Shown here one piece after another: positions 14,077 to 22,854 of a stretch of 34,175 nucleotides of DNA. Under the pieces are notes generated by a model. The model did no database searches. It saw only the letters and a list, made by a program, of their open reading frames with translations, and was not told the origin of the DNA. The DNA is from a virus: IMG/VR virus record IMGVR_UViG_3300021085_002202, positions 1 to 34,175 of that record. One strand, 5' to 3'. Position numbers and translations under genes: made by a program. Position 1 is the stretch's first letter; each line of letters begins with the position of its first letter.

Positions 14077-14722
14077 CCTCCCAAGTATCTCTTGCAGACA
14101 ATAACAACTCTACATAGTTGTCTCGTTTCTCAATGAATACTTGGGGATCGTCGCCCTCAACAGCAACCATAATTACACTCTGATCAATAGGGATACCAGT
14201 TCTTTCTTCATACATAACTGCATATGCTGCAGCCTGTGCAAAGTAACTGCCAATCCAGTCTTTTCGTTTTGGTTTAGCGGAGGTCTTGAAATCAATGATA
14301 GACAGCTTACCTTCATACTCAGCAATGCAATCAACTCGCCCTGCTAGTCGTAAATGGTCGCTGTATAGCGCGATCTCTTGACCGTGGATATTATCTATAC
14401 GGTCTAACAGAGGTCTGAAATTCATGAACATCTCCTTATCGAGTAAGGACATATTCGCCATATCAATGTCTTTGTTGTTCAGTATATCCTCGCACAATAA
14501 GTGTATCTTTGTGCCTCGAGTAGACGCTTGACGACTTACACGGTTGGCGACTTCTTCACCAACGCGATCCTTCCATTTCTGGATAGAATCTCGGGATAGA
14601 ACATTAAGGACAGTTGTAACGGAAGGGTATGCCGCACCAGAGTCAGTGAAATAACGTCTACTGCCATCTGGCGCGGTCTTGTCTTGAGCGAAATCAGCGA
14701 TTTCTTTTACATGATTAAACAT
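14057..14722 (-). CDS. PD-(D/E)XK exonuclease (RecB/Cas4-like fold)
   Basis: This 221-aa protein (from MFNHVKEI) shows the RecB-type nuclease elements in order: TRGTKIH (68-74, the G-T-x-x-H helix), GRVDCIAEYEGKLSIIDFKTS with D131, D144 and K146 as the PD-(D/E)XK triad, and SYFAQAAAYAVMY as the QxxxY helix. Marine T4-like phages carry similar single-domain exonucleases thought to process DNA ends in recombination or to recycle host DNA. The ATG at 14722 overlaps the upstream stop by 8 nt. A longer in-frame start at 14749 would overlap further and is less likely. Confidence 0.82.
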   Translation of the reverse strand: MFNHVKEIADFAQDKTAPDGSRRYFTDSGAAYPSVTTVLNVLSRDSIQKWKDRVGEEVANRVSRQASTRGTKIHLLCEDILNNKDIDMANMSLLDKEMFMNFRPLLDRIDNIHGQEIALYSDHLRLAGRVDCIAEYEGKLSIIDFKTSAKPKRKDWIGSYFAQAAAYAVMYEERTGIPIDQSVIMVAVEGDDPQVFIEKRDNYVELLLSARDTWEGENVSE

Positions 14723-15017
14723 TACGTTTCTTTCTTGGTTTGAAACCAAGGGTTTCCATTGCTTCTAGTGGGCTAGTGTTATTGACCAACTCAACGTACT
14801 GTTCAACTGTACAGTTCTTAACTAGGTAATTCATCCACGACTTCCATGGCTTAGAACCATACTTGAAACGAGCGATGAAAGTGCGTTCTGGCATACCGTA
14901 CCAGCTTGGGTGACAGTTAGGAGATACTTGCTCCATAGTGCGTGAACCTTCAAACGCACCCTGATACATCAAGTACATACCGTCCCAGCTAAAAAGGTCT
15001 TTATCAAATCTAGTCAT
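14715..15017 (-). CDS. Small conserved-looking phage protein, unknown function
   Basis: This 100-aa protein begins MTRFDKDLFSWDGMYLMYQG. It is not assigned. It contains ARFKYGSKPWKSWMNYLVKNCTVEQYVELV, a possible helix-turn-helix-like basic segment, and ends with RKKRNV. The start is set at 15017 behind a GAGAGAG ribosome-binding site. A GTG two codons upstream is in frame but closer to that site. It is the first gene after a strong sigma70-type promoter (15049-15076) and overlaps the nuclease, so the two may be early genes. Confidence 0.6.
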   Translation of the reverse strand: MTRFDKDLFSWDGMYLMYQGAFEGSRTMEQVSPNCHPSWYGMPERTFIARFKYGSKPWKSWMNYLVKNCTVEQYVELVNNTSPLEAMETLGFKPRKKRNV

Positions 15018-15048
15018 AATCACTCTCTCTTCTCTATTTTGTACACCT

Positions 15049-15076
15049 ATTATACATCATCAGAGATAAAAGTCAA
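15049..15076 (-). promoter_or_regulatory. Host sigma70-type early promoter
   Basis: -35 TTGACT (15076-15071), a 16-nt spacer and -10 TATAAT (15054-15049) are read leftward into the 100-aa gene at 15017. It lies in a 102-nt gene-free gap, the longest between protein genes in the leftward block. Confidence 0.8.
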
Positions 15077-15119
15077 CAACTATTTTTGTCTAAGAGAGAG
15101 TTTTTTATAACCTTTTTGA

Positions 15120-15875
15120 CTAAGCGGAATACTGCTCCTCGTACTTCTCCCGAGCAATGATATACTCTTTGACGATCTCGCTTCTGACGATGTCGTCTGG
15201 TGTGAATTCAAAGGTCTTGAAGGAGGGCATAAGGTCGGCAATCACCATAAACTTCTTCAGTCCAGAGAGGTCTGACCTCTTTGCATAAAGGTCGGACTGC
15301 TTGAAGTCCCCTGCAAAGACTACTTTACTCCGCTGACCGATACGAGTCATGATTGAGTTGAGTTCCATATCGTTCATATTTTGGCACTCATCGACAATAA
15401 TGATGGCATCATCGAGTGTAATACCGCGAACAAATGACGTGATCATCCAGTCAATCTTACTTGATTCCTGTAGACGCTCAAATGCCTGTTGCTTGTCTGG
15501 GAAGAACTCTTGACACATGTCAATATATGGACGCATGTATACTTCTGTCTTCTCCATCTCATTTCCTGGAAGGTGACCGATATCTCGAGATGCAACTGCT
15601 GAACGACAAATGACAACCTTATTGAATGGGTTGCCTTTATCTAGAACTTCTTCTAGTGCTTTATATAATGCTATGAAGGTTTTACCTGTTCCAGCGGATC
15701 CGTGAAGGAGCATACAGGTGGAGGAGGAATATGCCTCGAAGAAAGATTTTTGTGTCGGTGTTAGTGGGTCGAATACATCTAAATCGCTTATTCTTGGTTG
15801 GAGTCTATTATTTCCTTTTTTGAAAGATTGCTTGTCATCCTGAATCAATTGTAGACTTGGTTGTTTTTTCGACAT
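15120..15875 (-). CDS. phoH: PhoH-like P-loop ATPase
   Basis: This 251-aa protein of the PhoH family has Walker A GSAGTGKT (59-66), Walker B IIIVDECQN (158-166) and the family blocks VICRSAVASRDIGHLPGNEMEK, VRGITLDDAIII and VFAGDFKQSD. PhoH is widespread in marine phages and is often used as a marker. Its function is unclear, with helicase/RNase activity reported for some relatives. It follows the 100-aa gene at 15908 by 32 nt, with an AAGG site before the ATG. It ends just before the 15049 promoter and I see no strong terminator there. Confidence 0.93.
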   Translation of the reverse strand: MSKKQPSLQLIQDDKQSFKKGNNRLQPRISDLDVFDPLTPTQKSFFEAYSSSTCMLLHGSAGTGKTFIALYKALEEVLDKGNPFNKVVICRSAVASRDIGHLPGNEMEKTEVYMRPYIDMCQEFFPDKQQAFERLQESSKIDWMITSFVRGITLDDAIIIVDECQNMNDMELNSIMTRIGQRSKVVFAGDFKQSDLYAKRSDLSGLKKFMVIADLMPSFKTFEFTPDDIVRSEIVKEYIIAREKYEEQYSA

Positions 15876-15907
15876 TTATAGACCTTGTGGTTAGAGTTGA
15901 AGTTTTA

Positions 15908-16210
15908 TTATGATGATGCTCCCTTAATCGAGGGAGTCACGTCTGTCACATTCCTCATTATATAGTTGATGATAGTCTTTGCATCGTTAGATAACAAAAA
16001 GCTGTTGTTTGCCGCCTTCATACAGTCTAATGTATAATGGGGATCAGCAGATCTTAATTCTTTTTGGGTAAAAGGTTTTTCGCGGTTTCCAAAGATATTG
16101 AGGCAGAACAGAACCATTTCTACTTCTTCTTCGGTGTACAGTTTGATGGCGACCCCCAGAGGTGTCGACCTCCGATACTGTTTAGGAAAGTTTATTATCT
16201 TAGCACTCAT
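15908..16210 (-). CDS. Small protein of unknown function
   Basis: This 100-aa protein is soluble, with a basic N-terminus (MSAKIINFPKQYRRSTPLG), a predicted helix TEEEVEMVLFCLNIFG, then RSADPHYTLDCMKAANNSFLLSNDAKTIINYIMRNV. I do not recognise it. It follows the carbamoyltransferase by 13 nt and has no clear ribosome-binding site, so it may depend on readthrough or coupling. Confidence 0.55.
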   Translation of the reverse strand: MSAKIINFPKQYRRSTPLGVAIKLYTEEEVEMVLFCLNIFGNREKPFTQKELRSADPHYTLDCMKAANNSFLLSNDAKTIINYIMRNVTDVTPSIKGASS

Positions 16211-16223
16211 CGTTTTTATTTAT

Positions 16224-17660
16224 TTAAGATACGACCTTCACACCGTATCTTTTTTGAAATAAATCAGCATCTTTTCGACTATTTACCATCGGCTCGCCCT
16301 TAATATTCAATGACGTATTCATCAACATAGGTGTTCCAGTATGTTTTTTGTATTGTGTAAGTAACCTATAAAGACCAGCATGCTGTTCTCTTGTGACAGT
16401 TTGTACGCGACTGGTTCCATCTTTATGGACGATGGCAGGATATTTCTCGGGATCCTTCGCCTTTACGATAAATTGCATGTAAGGACTTTCAAAGTCCTTT
16501 TCAACACAAAAATATTTATGAACATCCTCTTGACGAATGACTGGAGCGAATGGTCTGAACTCTTGGCGTTGTTTTATTTTATTGACAAGGTCTTGCATTT
16601 CCTTACCTGTTGGGTTAGCAAGAAGACTTCTATTACCAAGTGCCCTTGGACCAAACTCAGCGCGACCGTTTGCAACACCAACAATATTGTTCTCCAATAA
16701 TTCAGAGAGTGCTTCCTTGACTGGATATCTACCCTTTATTTCTTCCCCGAGGTATGGCGTTTTCCAATTCAACATCTGCCTCTCACCTGCAGCGATTGCT
16801 CCAATAGAACTTCCAGCATCTCCTGGATTTGGCATCACCCAAATATTCTTGAAGAACTTACTAATGTGTCTATTCGCAAGACAATTTAAAGCACAACCGC
16901 CCATAAGAACTAGATTATCTGATTTGGCGAGAGTTTCAGTGAGGCTTAGAAGTTTGATGAATTCTTGTTCGTAAACTCTTTGTGCAGATGCAGCTAAATC
17001 AAAATGATCAGCTTGGGGGAAAGAGTTTCTACATCCACGATGAAAGTTAAACCCCGAACTGAGCATTGCGCTCATCTCTTCAACATGCCTTGGCTCTCCA
17101 TACGCTGACATACCCATGAGGATATACTCGTCCTCGTTTGCTTTGAGTTGAACGCGATCCGTTATTGCTGAGTAGAAGAGTCCGAGGGATTGTGGGTAAA
17201 CCCGTTTGCAAAGTTTTTTCCTGCTAATCTTACCGCTTTCATCAGTTGAATATAATGATATAGAAGTAGTGGTGAACTCACCAATAGCATCAATAACAAG
17301 AACGGCAGCTGAATCGAATTTAGAAGTAGCGAACCCAGCCGCTGCATGACTTTCGTGATGGTTTCCATACTTAATTTCTCCTTGTATACCATACTCACTC
17401 AGATATTTACGAGGATTCATCCATTTGTTTGGTTGTCCTGCTTTATATTTTCTGAGTGCTTTTTTATATGGGTCTTCATACCAATGAATGATATCAGGTT
17501 TCCCATATGATAATGCTTGCTCTATCATTTCTTGATTGAGGTGTGCATCATTCTTCTTCCTGCTATATCTCTCGGTGTGACTAGCAAAAAGAATTTCATT
17601 ATCTTTAACTACAGCAAGAGACCCATCATGAGTCCCTGCTGCAACGCCCCACTTAATCAT
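16224..17660 (-). CDS. Carbamoyltransferase (NodU/CmcH/TobZ family)
   Basis: This 478-aa protein transfers a carbamoyl group from carbamoyl phosphate to an acceptor hydroxyl through a carbamoyl-adenylate. It has the N-terminal Kae1-like domain with the metal-binding HHESHAA motif (about 100-106), LGLFYSAIT, NEDEYILMGMSAYGEP and LMGGCALNCLANRHI. The C-terminal domain has GRAEFGPRALGNRSLLANP and QEFRPFAPVI. It is shorter than TobZ/NodU (about 560-570 aa), mostly at the end. The acceptor is probably a sugar, given the SGNH, epimerase and glycosyltransferase neighbours. The start overlaps the 34-aa gene by 8 nt. Confidence 0.92.
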   Translation of the reverse strand: MIKWGVAAGTHDGSLAVVKDNEILFASHTERYSRKKNDAHLNQEMIEQALSYGKPDIIHWYEDPYKKALRKYKAGQPNKWMNPRKYLSEYGIQGEIKYGNHHESHAAAGFATSKFDSAAVLVIDAIGEFTTTSISLYSTDESGKISRKKLCKRVYPQSLGLFYSAITDRVQLKANEDEYILMGMSAYGEPRHVEEMSAMLSSGFNFHRGCRNSFPQADHFDLAASAQRVYEQEFIKLLSLTETLAKSDNLVLMGGCALNCLANRHISKFFKNIWVMPNPGDAGSSIGAIAAGERQMLNWKTPYLGEEIKGRYPVKEALSELLENNIVGVANGRAEFGPRALGNRSLLANPTGKEMQDLVNKIKQRQEFRPFAPVIRQEDVHKYFCVEKDFESPYMQFIVKAKDPEKYPAIVHKDGTSRVQTVTREQHAGLYRLLTQYKKHTGTPMLMNTSLNIKGEPMVNSRKDADLFQKRYGVKVVS

Positions 17661-17757
17661 AGATGAATGGATCCTTCTCCCGAAGTTCCTTCAAGCGTTT
17701 TTTAAATGCGCGTTTTGCTCTCCATTCAGCATATTTTGTTTTAATCCATCCAACCAT
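17653..17757 (-). CDS. 34-aa basic peptide between SGNH hydrolase and carbamoyltransferase
   Basis: This short frame begins MVGWIKTKYAEWRAKRAFKK, continues with charged residues (RLKELREKDPF) and ends IYD. It overlaps the SGNH gene by 17 nt and the carbamoyltransferase by 8 nt, and has a GAG site before the ATG. The overlaps at both ends, its highly charged amphipathic-helix character and my recollection of near-identical small proteins in marine T4-like phages support it as real. Function unknown. Confidence 0.65.
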   Translation of the reverse strand: MVGWIKTKYAEWRAKRAFKKRLKELREKDPFIYD

Positions 17758-18475
17758 TTTTCTCAAAATCCTCCTTTATTGTGTTCGACCACAGTTTAAA
17801 AACATCCCCATTGGGATGCAATCTATCCCTCGCCCTGTCTTCGTCGTTGTTTATCCACGCAAGAGTTTTACCCGAATCATCTATTTGTCTGGGAACATAA
17901 TCCAGATATCTCTTTATATTTAGCTGACGCATGGTGTTCATAATCTGTTTGTTTTGAAACAAATAATTATCATCTTTGATCCAGAATCTAGTATATGCCT
18001 GATTCTGTGCCCATGCACCCTCGTGCTGCACCCCCGTGTTTCCAATTTCAGGGTTAGAAAATTTCACATATCTATCTGGAGTGCTCCATTGAACCACAAC
18101 CGCATACGGGGTTACATTTTTTATGAGGTTTGCTGCGTTATATAACATAAACATATTTGATGACCCAGCAACACCAAGATTAATTACTGGTCTGCCGAGT
18201 TGCTTCTGAAGATGAGAAGATACTGTCATTTCTTGAGTCACACCAACACCCATCGTGCAAGAATCTCCAATAATTACAACAGAGTTTTTCCAGTCTATTG
18301 TATCCCACTCATTTGTTCTGTAACCATCAGAATTAAGGTCATATGTTATTCTGACATCATGCCATTTCTCTCTCCAAGCACTGCATAATTTAGCATCTTC
18401 CCAATTCTCTGGGTTATCGGTCGCCATCCATTCAGGACTATTAAAATATGTTAAATTATTCCCCCTGATTAACAT
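17741..18475 (-). CDS. SGNH/GDSL-like hydrolase (first of two)
   Basis: This 244-aa protein starts at the ATG at 18475, which has a strong GGGAGGGG site inside the end of the upstream gene. A longer frame to 18508 lacks this. Block I is IIGDSCTMG with Ser72, block II the NLGVAGSSNMFM segment (100-110), and block V the Asp-His pair in DRLHPN (about 222-227). These are the catalytic elements of SGNH esterases that add or remove acyl groups on glycans or lipids. No signal peptide is visible. It is preceded by a second, divergent SGNH protein, so the two are probably non-redundant. Confidence 0.82.
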   Translation of the reverse strand: MLIRGNNLTYFNSPEWMATDNPENWEDAKLCSAWREKWHDVRITYDLNSDGYRTNEWDTIDWKNSVVIIGDSCTMGVGVTQEMTVSSHLQKQLGRPVINLGVAGSSNMFMLYNAANLIKNVTPYAVVVQWSTPDRYVKFSNPEIGNTGVQHEGAWAQNQAYTRFWIKDDNYLFQNKQIMNTMRQLNIKRYLDYVPRQIDDSGKTLAWINNDEDRARDRLHPNGDVFKLWSNTIKEDFEKNGWMD

Positions 18476-19298
18476 AACCCCTCCCACGTATTTCATCTGC
18501 CAACACATCAGAAAGAAACATGTGTCCTGTATTAGAAGGATGACCGCACGGTGTGATCAGACCTTCTGCAAAACCTTCTTTTTTATATCTATTGAAATAT
18601 TCAAACCCATAGATGGGTTGCAACTGATCTTCTTCTAAACCTGACTCTTGTTCTCTAACAAGAAGTTCCATTATTGTTCTGTTACCTCTAGGTCGGCAAA
18701 ACAGATCCCAATCGACAATATCTTTTAGATATTTTTTACTTTCTACAAAAATCCTGTCAGAAATAGACTGTTCATCGATCGCCAGATCAAATGCAGAGAC
18801 AAGCAAAAGTTTTGCATTATTCACTTTACACCAGTTCTGAACTTCAGCAATATTTAATAAGCAATCAATTGCCTCCTGTTGAACACTGTTTCCAAACTCA
18901 GCATATCCTTGCCAAAGTTTATTACCACTCATTTCTGGGAATATTGGTGTAAAATGATCTCGACTAATACCCGCATCTTTTACGACAAAATCAAATCTAG
19001 ACATGCCACTCAAACAAAACACAACAATCTTATCAGAATCTGCATCTATCTTATTCATATACAGTTCTTTTGCAGCAGACCTGTTTCCCTTGCCAGACGA
19101 ACCAAGGTTTATGGGAGTATACCCTATCTTTGTGGCAACGTGTGTGACCCAACTGTTAAGATTCTCTTCATCAATAATCCCAGGAATCTTGGTATCATGG
19201 TGATAAACTCTGTCTCCATATTTTGCATAGAACTTTCGAGAAACCGAACCCTGTCCCTGCGTGAAACTATCACCAATTCCAATTAAATATTTACTCAC
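18456..19298 (-). CDS. SGNH-like hydrolase (second of two), GTG start
   Basis: This 280-aa protein begins at a GTG at 19298 (sequence SKYLIGIGDSFTQG), chosen because AAGGAG lies 7 nt upstream. The longer frame would need a TTG. The nucleophile is Ser11 in GIGDSFTQG. INLGSSGKGNRS provides the oxyanion block and GHPSNTGH near the C-terminus the His. The GTG overlaps the stop of the glycosyltransferase-like gene (GTGAGTAA), and its own end overlaps the next SGNH gene by 20 nt. It probably acts on the same surface glycan as its neighbours. Confidence 0.82.
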   Translation of the reverse strand: MSKYLIGIGDSFTQGQGSVSRKFYAKYGDRVYHHDTKIPGIIDEENLNSWVTHVATKIGYTPINLGSSGKGNRSAAKELYMNKIDADSDKIVVFCLSGMSRFDFVVKDAGISRDHFTPIFPEMSGNKLWQGYAEFGNSVQQEAIDCLLNIAEVQNWCKVNNAKLLLVSAFDLAIDEQSISDRIFVESKKYLKDIVDWDLFCRPRGNRTIMELLVREQESGLEEDQLQPIYGFEYFNRYKKEGFAEGLITPCGHPSNTGHMFLSDVLADEIRGRGYVNQGE

Positions 19299-20469
19299 CG
19301 AAATACTCCTTATAATATTTCTCAAGTTCTACGTGTGCAACGTCAGGTTTTGATGAATTCTCTACGAGCGTATTGAAGTTGTGTTCTAGTACAGGGCGCA
19401 TAGATTCATACCAAGATACCTTATCCTCAATAGAATGAATATATTTTAGAGTTTCAATGATTGCATCCATCCGCTCTGTATCGTCAAGAGTATCATACGA
19501 TTCATCAAAGTAATCCGAGAATGTTTTATACCCTCGCCCCCTTAGTATTTCTAACTCACCCCTTCCTCCGAGAACAATGAATGGGTGATAACAAGCGATT
19601 GGTTTGAATACCTTTTCGCTCGTGAACGTAGATAATTCTCTTTCATAATACTGAGGTTCACTCACGACAGTAACAAATGATTTGAGAGCATAGTCATTGT
19701 GAATTCTACCCATGTAGAATTGCCAGTCTTTATCATGCTTTTCTCCAAGAATATAATGATCCCTCGAAGGGAAGCTGCACAAACCCTTGTCTAGAATATC
19801 AGCTTCTATCATCTTATCGAAAAACTTTTCGCGATGCAATCTTGGTCTTTTTTGTGGACAATTAAACGTCCAAACTTGATGCATATTCTTGACGCCAGTT
19901 CTTTTCTTGAGTGTCTTATATTCTATATTCTCATCTACTGTCGAAACTTGACTGTGTTGACGAATGGTGTTGACATATTCCTCAAACAAAGCATATGGCA
20001 AGCACTTAATTCTAGCAAAAACAGATCTATTGTTCGCCCATTCTTCGTATTGAGAATCTACCAACATATTACCCGTAATATAAACAATTGCTTGAGGAGG
20101 AATACTCAATCTACGACATTCATCGTGAAAAAACGAAAATAGCCATTCTTCATGATACCCCTCCAAAGAAAAGTCAATAAGAAACATGGCAGTTCCATCT
20201 CTGAGTTTTGCTAGATAATTTTCAGAAAGATAATCAAAGATAGATTTACCAGAAAGACCGAATCCTTTCGCCCAGTTATCAATCGCCCCATTAACACCAA
20301 CAGAAATCAAATAATTATAGTTGTCGTGCGTAATCAAATCAGATGGAAGCATCATCCGACACATAGTGTTTATCATTGGGCTTACTTGAAATCTTCCGCG
20401 ACCATCAAGAATGTCGTCACAATCTATGAAATTTTCTCGAGTGGAAAAATCTTCAAACATAAAATTCAT
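19291..20469 (-). CDS. Putative glycosyltransferase-like protein
   Basis: This 392-aa protein shows, near residues 285-330, the block FTSEKVFKPIACYHPFIVLGGRGELEILRGRGYKTFSDYFDESYD. That F-(T/S)-E-K-x-F-K-P-I-x-x-x-x-P-F pattern with a following Gly-rich turn is typical of GT-B glycosyltransferases of the exostosin/fucosyltransferase type. The N-terminal half contains NYNYLISVGVNGAIDNW and MFLIDFSLEGYH and is not diagnostic. There is no signal peptide. The gene is one base from the epimerase, so a sugar-nucleotide supply and transfer pair is plausible. The family assignment is tentative. Confidence 0.5.
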   Translation of the reverse strand: MNFMFEDFSTRENFIDCDDILDGRGRFQVSPMINTMCRMMLPSDLITHDNYNYLISVGVNGAIDNWAKGFGLSGKSIFDYLSENYLAKLRDGTAMFLIDFSLEGYHEEWLFSFFHDECRRLSIPPQAIVYITGNMLVDSQYEEWANNRSVFARIKCLPYALFEEYVNTIRQHSQVSTVDENIEYKTLKKRTGVKNMHQVWTFNCPQKRPRLHREKFFDKMIEADILDKGLCSFPSRDHYILGEKHDKDWQFYMGRIHNDYALKSFVTVVSEPQYYERELSTFTSEKVFKPIACYHPFIVLGGRGELEILRGRGYKTFSDYFDESYDTLDDTERMDAIIETLKYIHSIEDKVSWYESMRPVLEHNFNTLVENSSKPDVAHVELEKYYKEYFGE

Positions 20470-20470
20470 A

Positions 20471-21487
20471 CTACATCAACCTATCTTTCCACGTGGTGGG
20501 AGTCTTGTCGTTCACGATTTCTAATTTATAAGCATAATCAAATGCCTTTGGTCCAACCTCTACAATATAGTCGACAGTCTTCTTGACTGCTTCTGGTAAC
20601 GAGGTTGATGTTTTATAATCTAACAGCCTTCTTGCCTTTGTACTACTACAGAGAGCAAACTTAACTTCTTGAGGTCTTTTATCTTTGTATATGTATTCGC
20701 CTTCAAACTTGCATTTTTCAGCAACGAGATCTGCCAACTCATTAATTGTAACAGCCCCTTCATCTGGTCCAATATTTATTACTTCATTCACAACATCATC
20801 ATCGAGTGCCATCTTTGTCAGGCAAGAGACGCAATCAGCAACGTATGAGAAACATCGTTTCTGCTCACCGTCTCCATAAATGATCGCAGGTTTACCCTGT
20901 AGATTTCTATTTGCCATAATACTCACAACATTGCGGTATGGGTCATCAAACCTCTGACGCTCACCGATAATGTTATGGGGGACTGCTATGTTATATTCCA
21001 TTCCATGGACATCTGCAAGGCACTTCAACGTATCTTCTGCAGCAACCTTCGCGATACCATAAGGATCGACTGGCATCGGTTTCATATCTTCTTTAAACGG
21101 ATTTAATGTCCCAGATTGTTTACCATACCGAGCCATACTACTACAGAACACAAACCGCTTCACGTTGTTTGCAATACTTGCGCTGATCACTGAAACACTT
21201 GCTTCATAGATGTTACGAGTAATAAACGATGGGCTGAACACAGAGAATCCCTCGTGCGCAGTTGCAGCACAATGAACAACAATATCAATATCTTCGTGTG
21301 ACATCATGTCACTCATTAAGATCTGATCTCGGCAGTCAGCCTGATAAAATTTTACGTCGCGGTGTAGATTACAGCGGAATCCACCAATAAGATTATCCAC
21401 CCCGACCACATCGTGACCAAGATGAATAAATTTATCAGCTAGATGACTCCCCAGAAATCCTGCTACACCTGTTATAAAAATCTTCAT
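20471..21487 (-). CDS. NAD-dependent nucleotide-sugar epimerase
   Basis: This 338-aa extended SDR has TGVAGFLG (6-13) for NAD, VDNLIGG for the adenosine ribose, the catalytic Ser116/Ser117 (CSSMARYG) and Tyr143-x-x-x-Lys147 (YGIAK). HNIIGERQR and GDGEQKRCFSYVADC are typical of UDP-glucose 4-epimerase relatives. The length is as expected. It overlaps the twitch radical SAM gene by 53 nt. It differs from the other epimerase at 8957, so the phage likely makes or interconverts more than one sugar. Confidence 0.88.
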   Translation of the reverse strand: MKIFITGVAGFLGSHLADKFIHLGHDVVGVDNLIGGFRCNLHRDVKFYQADCRDQILMSDMMSHEDIDIVVHCAATAHEGFSVFSPSFITRNIYEASVSVISASIANNVKRFVFCSSMARYGKQSGTLNPFKEDMKPMPVDPYGIAKVAAEDTLKCLADVHGMEYNIAVPHNIIGERQRFDDPYRNVVSIMANRNLQGKPAIIYGDGEQKRCFSYVADCVSCLTKMALDDDVVNEVINIGPDEGAVTINELADLVAEKCKFEGEYIYKDKRPQEVKFALCSSTKARRLLDYKTSTSLPEAVKKTVDYIVEVGPKAFDYAYKLEIVNDKTPTTWKDRLM

Positions 21488-22832
21488 ATTCGGGGAATGT
21501 CTCCAAGAAATTTGTTTTACGTCTTCGATCGTGCTCGTTAAACCAATTGTAGAAATCTTTTCGTCCTTCGTTCAATTTTTCTTCACCATAATCACTGGTA
21601 GCCATATAATCGTGGACTCGTCTGAACTTCTCAAACTCAATCGTCTGGAACATAGTCGGGTCTGCATCATCAACATTTTCTTCAATGAAGTCAAGGCACT
21701 CTTTCATATAAGGCATGAATTCATCTTTCGGTAGAATGTTCATATCATAATGCAAAGGTTCTTTGAGGTATGGTGTGTCGAATCTGATTGTTCTCATTGA
21801 CGTGCTGTCTGGAACGATAATTCCTTCGTATTGTTTACGCCACTCTAGAATCTTAACCAATAAAGATTTGAACGTGGAAACAGTCAATGCATTAAATGTA
21901 ATCATAAGATTGATTGGCGTCTTCGCTGTGTTGGCATAATAATGGAAGTTCCTCTCCCATAAATCCAGCTTCAATCCTGTCCTTATATACTCCGCTCTTT
22001 CATTCCAACAGTCAATACTCGTGTACAACGCAAAACTCTTAACAGCATTTTTCTCTCTGATCAGGTTCACATTTGCAGCAAGATTATCAACAAACTTCTC
22101 TTTCACGCCCAGATTTGTATTTATGTTTAACTCGAGGTGTGGTTGTGGGTTTCGGTGCAATTCCTCGAACAACCTCCATGTAGACTTATGCATCAAAGGT
22201 TCGCCACCAGTCAACCGCAAGATACTCAGAGTCTTGACAACTTCTGGATACCACTTCCACCATGCTTCAACATATGGGTTTTCGTGTTCTTCATATGCTT
22301 TAAACCAATCAATATCCAATCGGTGATTCTTAACCATATCATATGGTCCAAACTTCTTAATCTCTGACATAAATCGAGAGGAAGAATTAGGATGACAATA
22401 TCCGCATTTAAAGTTACACTCATTGCTGAATGCTAATTCGATGTAATCTGGGTTAACATCAAACTTCCAGTCTGACGCGATGATGTCATTGAGTCTTTCT
22501 GGTCTATATAGAGATGCGGATCTGATCACGCGGTCAGAGATATAATCCTCACCCATATCCTCGACGTTCCAACAATAATTACACCCAACACACTTCTCTC
22601 CATCGAGCATCTGTTTACGTTCTTCTTTTTTGTGGGGTGTGTTGTGCAATTGACTTGGATTTTCCGCTAGACCTTCCAACGGGATCTTATGTGGTGCTGG
22701 GTGATAGCACGAGTGAGTCATACCAGTCTGCAGATAGATGGTTGTGTGATACCATTTAGCAAAACAAAATGTCGGGCTAACCATATCATCCATTGCATCG
22801 CGCAACAGCAACGCTTTATCTAAATCACTCAT
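21435..22832 (-). CDS. Twitch-domain radical SAM protein with N-terminal cysteine cluster
   Basis: This 465-aa protein has the radical SAM cluster C139-x3-C143-x2-C146 (CNFKCGYC). An extra cluster lies before it, not after: C81-x2-C84-x2-C87 (CVGCNYC), with C42 in SCYHPAPHKIP. Other typical parts are LRLTGGEPLMHKSTWRLF, LNINTNLG and LYTSIDCWNERAEYIR. I recall similar proteins annotated as twitch-domain radical SAM in marine phages. The substrate is unknown. It is the second gene of the leftward operon, 22 nt after the methyltransferase-like gene, and its end overlaps the epimerase start. Confidence 0.85.
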   Translation of the reverse strand: MSDLDKALLLRDAMDDMVSPTFCFAKWYHTTIYLQTGMTHSCYHPAPHKIPLEGLAENPSQLHNTPHKKEERKQMLDGEKCVGCNYCWNVEDMGEDYISDRVIRSASLYRPERLNDIIASDWKFDVNPDYIELAFSNECNFKCGYCHPNSSSRFMSEIKKFGPYDMVKNHRLDIDWFKAYEEHENPYVEAWWKWYPEVVKTLSILRLTGGEPLMHKSTWRLFEELHRNPQPHLELNINTNLGVKEKFVDNLAANVNLIREKNAVKSFALYTSIDCWNERAEYIRTGLKLDLWERNFHYYANTAKTPINLMITFNALTVSTFKSLLVKILEWRKQYEGIIVPDSTSMRTIRFDTPYLKEPLHYDMNILPKDEFMPYMKECLDFIEENVDDADPTMFQTIEFEKFRRVHDYMATSDYGEEKLNEGRKDFYNWFNEHDRRRKTNFLETFPEYEDFYNRCSRISGESSS

Positions 22833-22854
22833 GTAACCTGTTCCCTGTGTTTAA

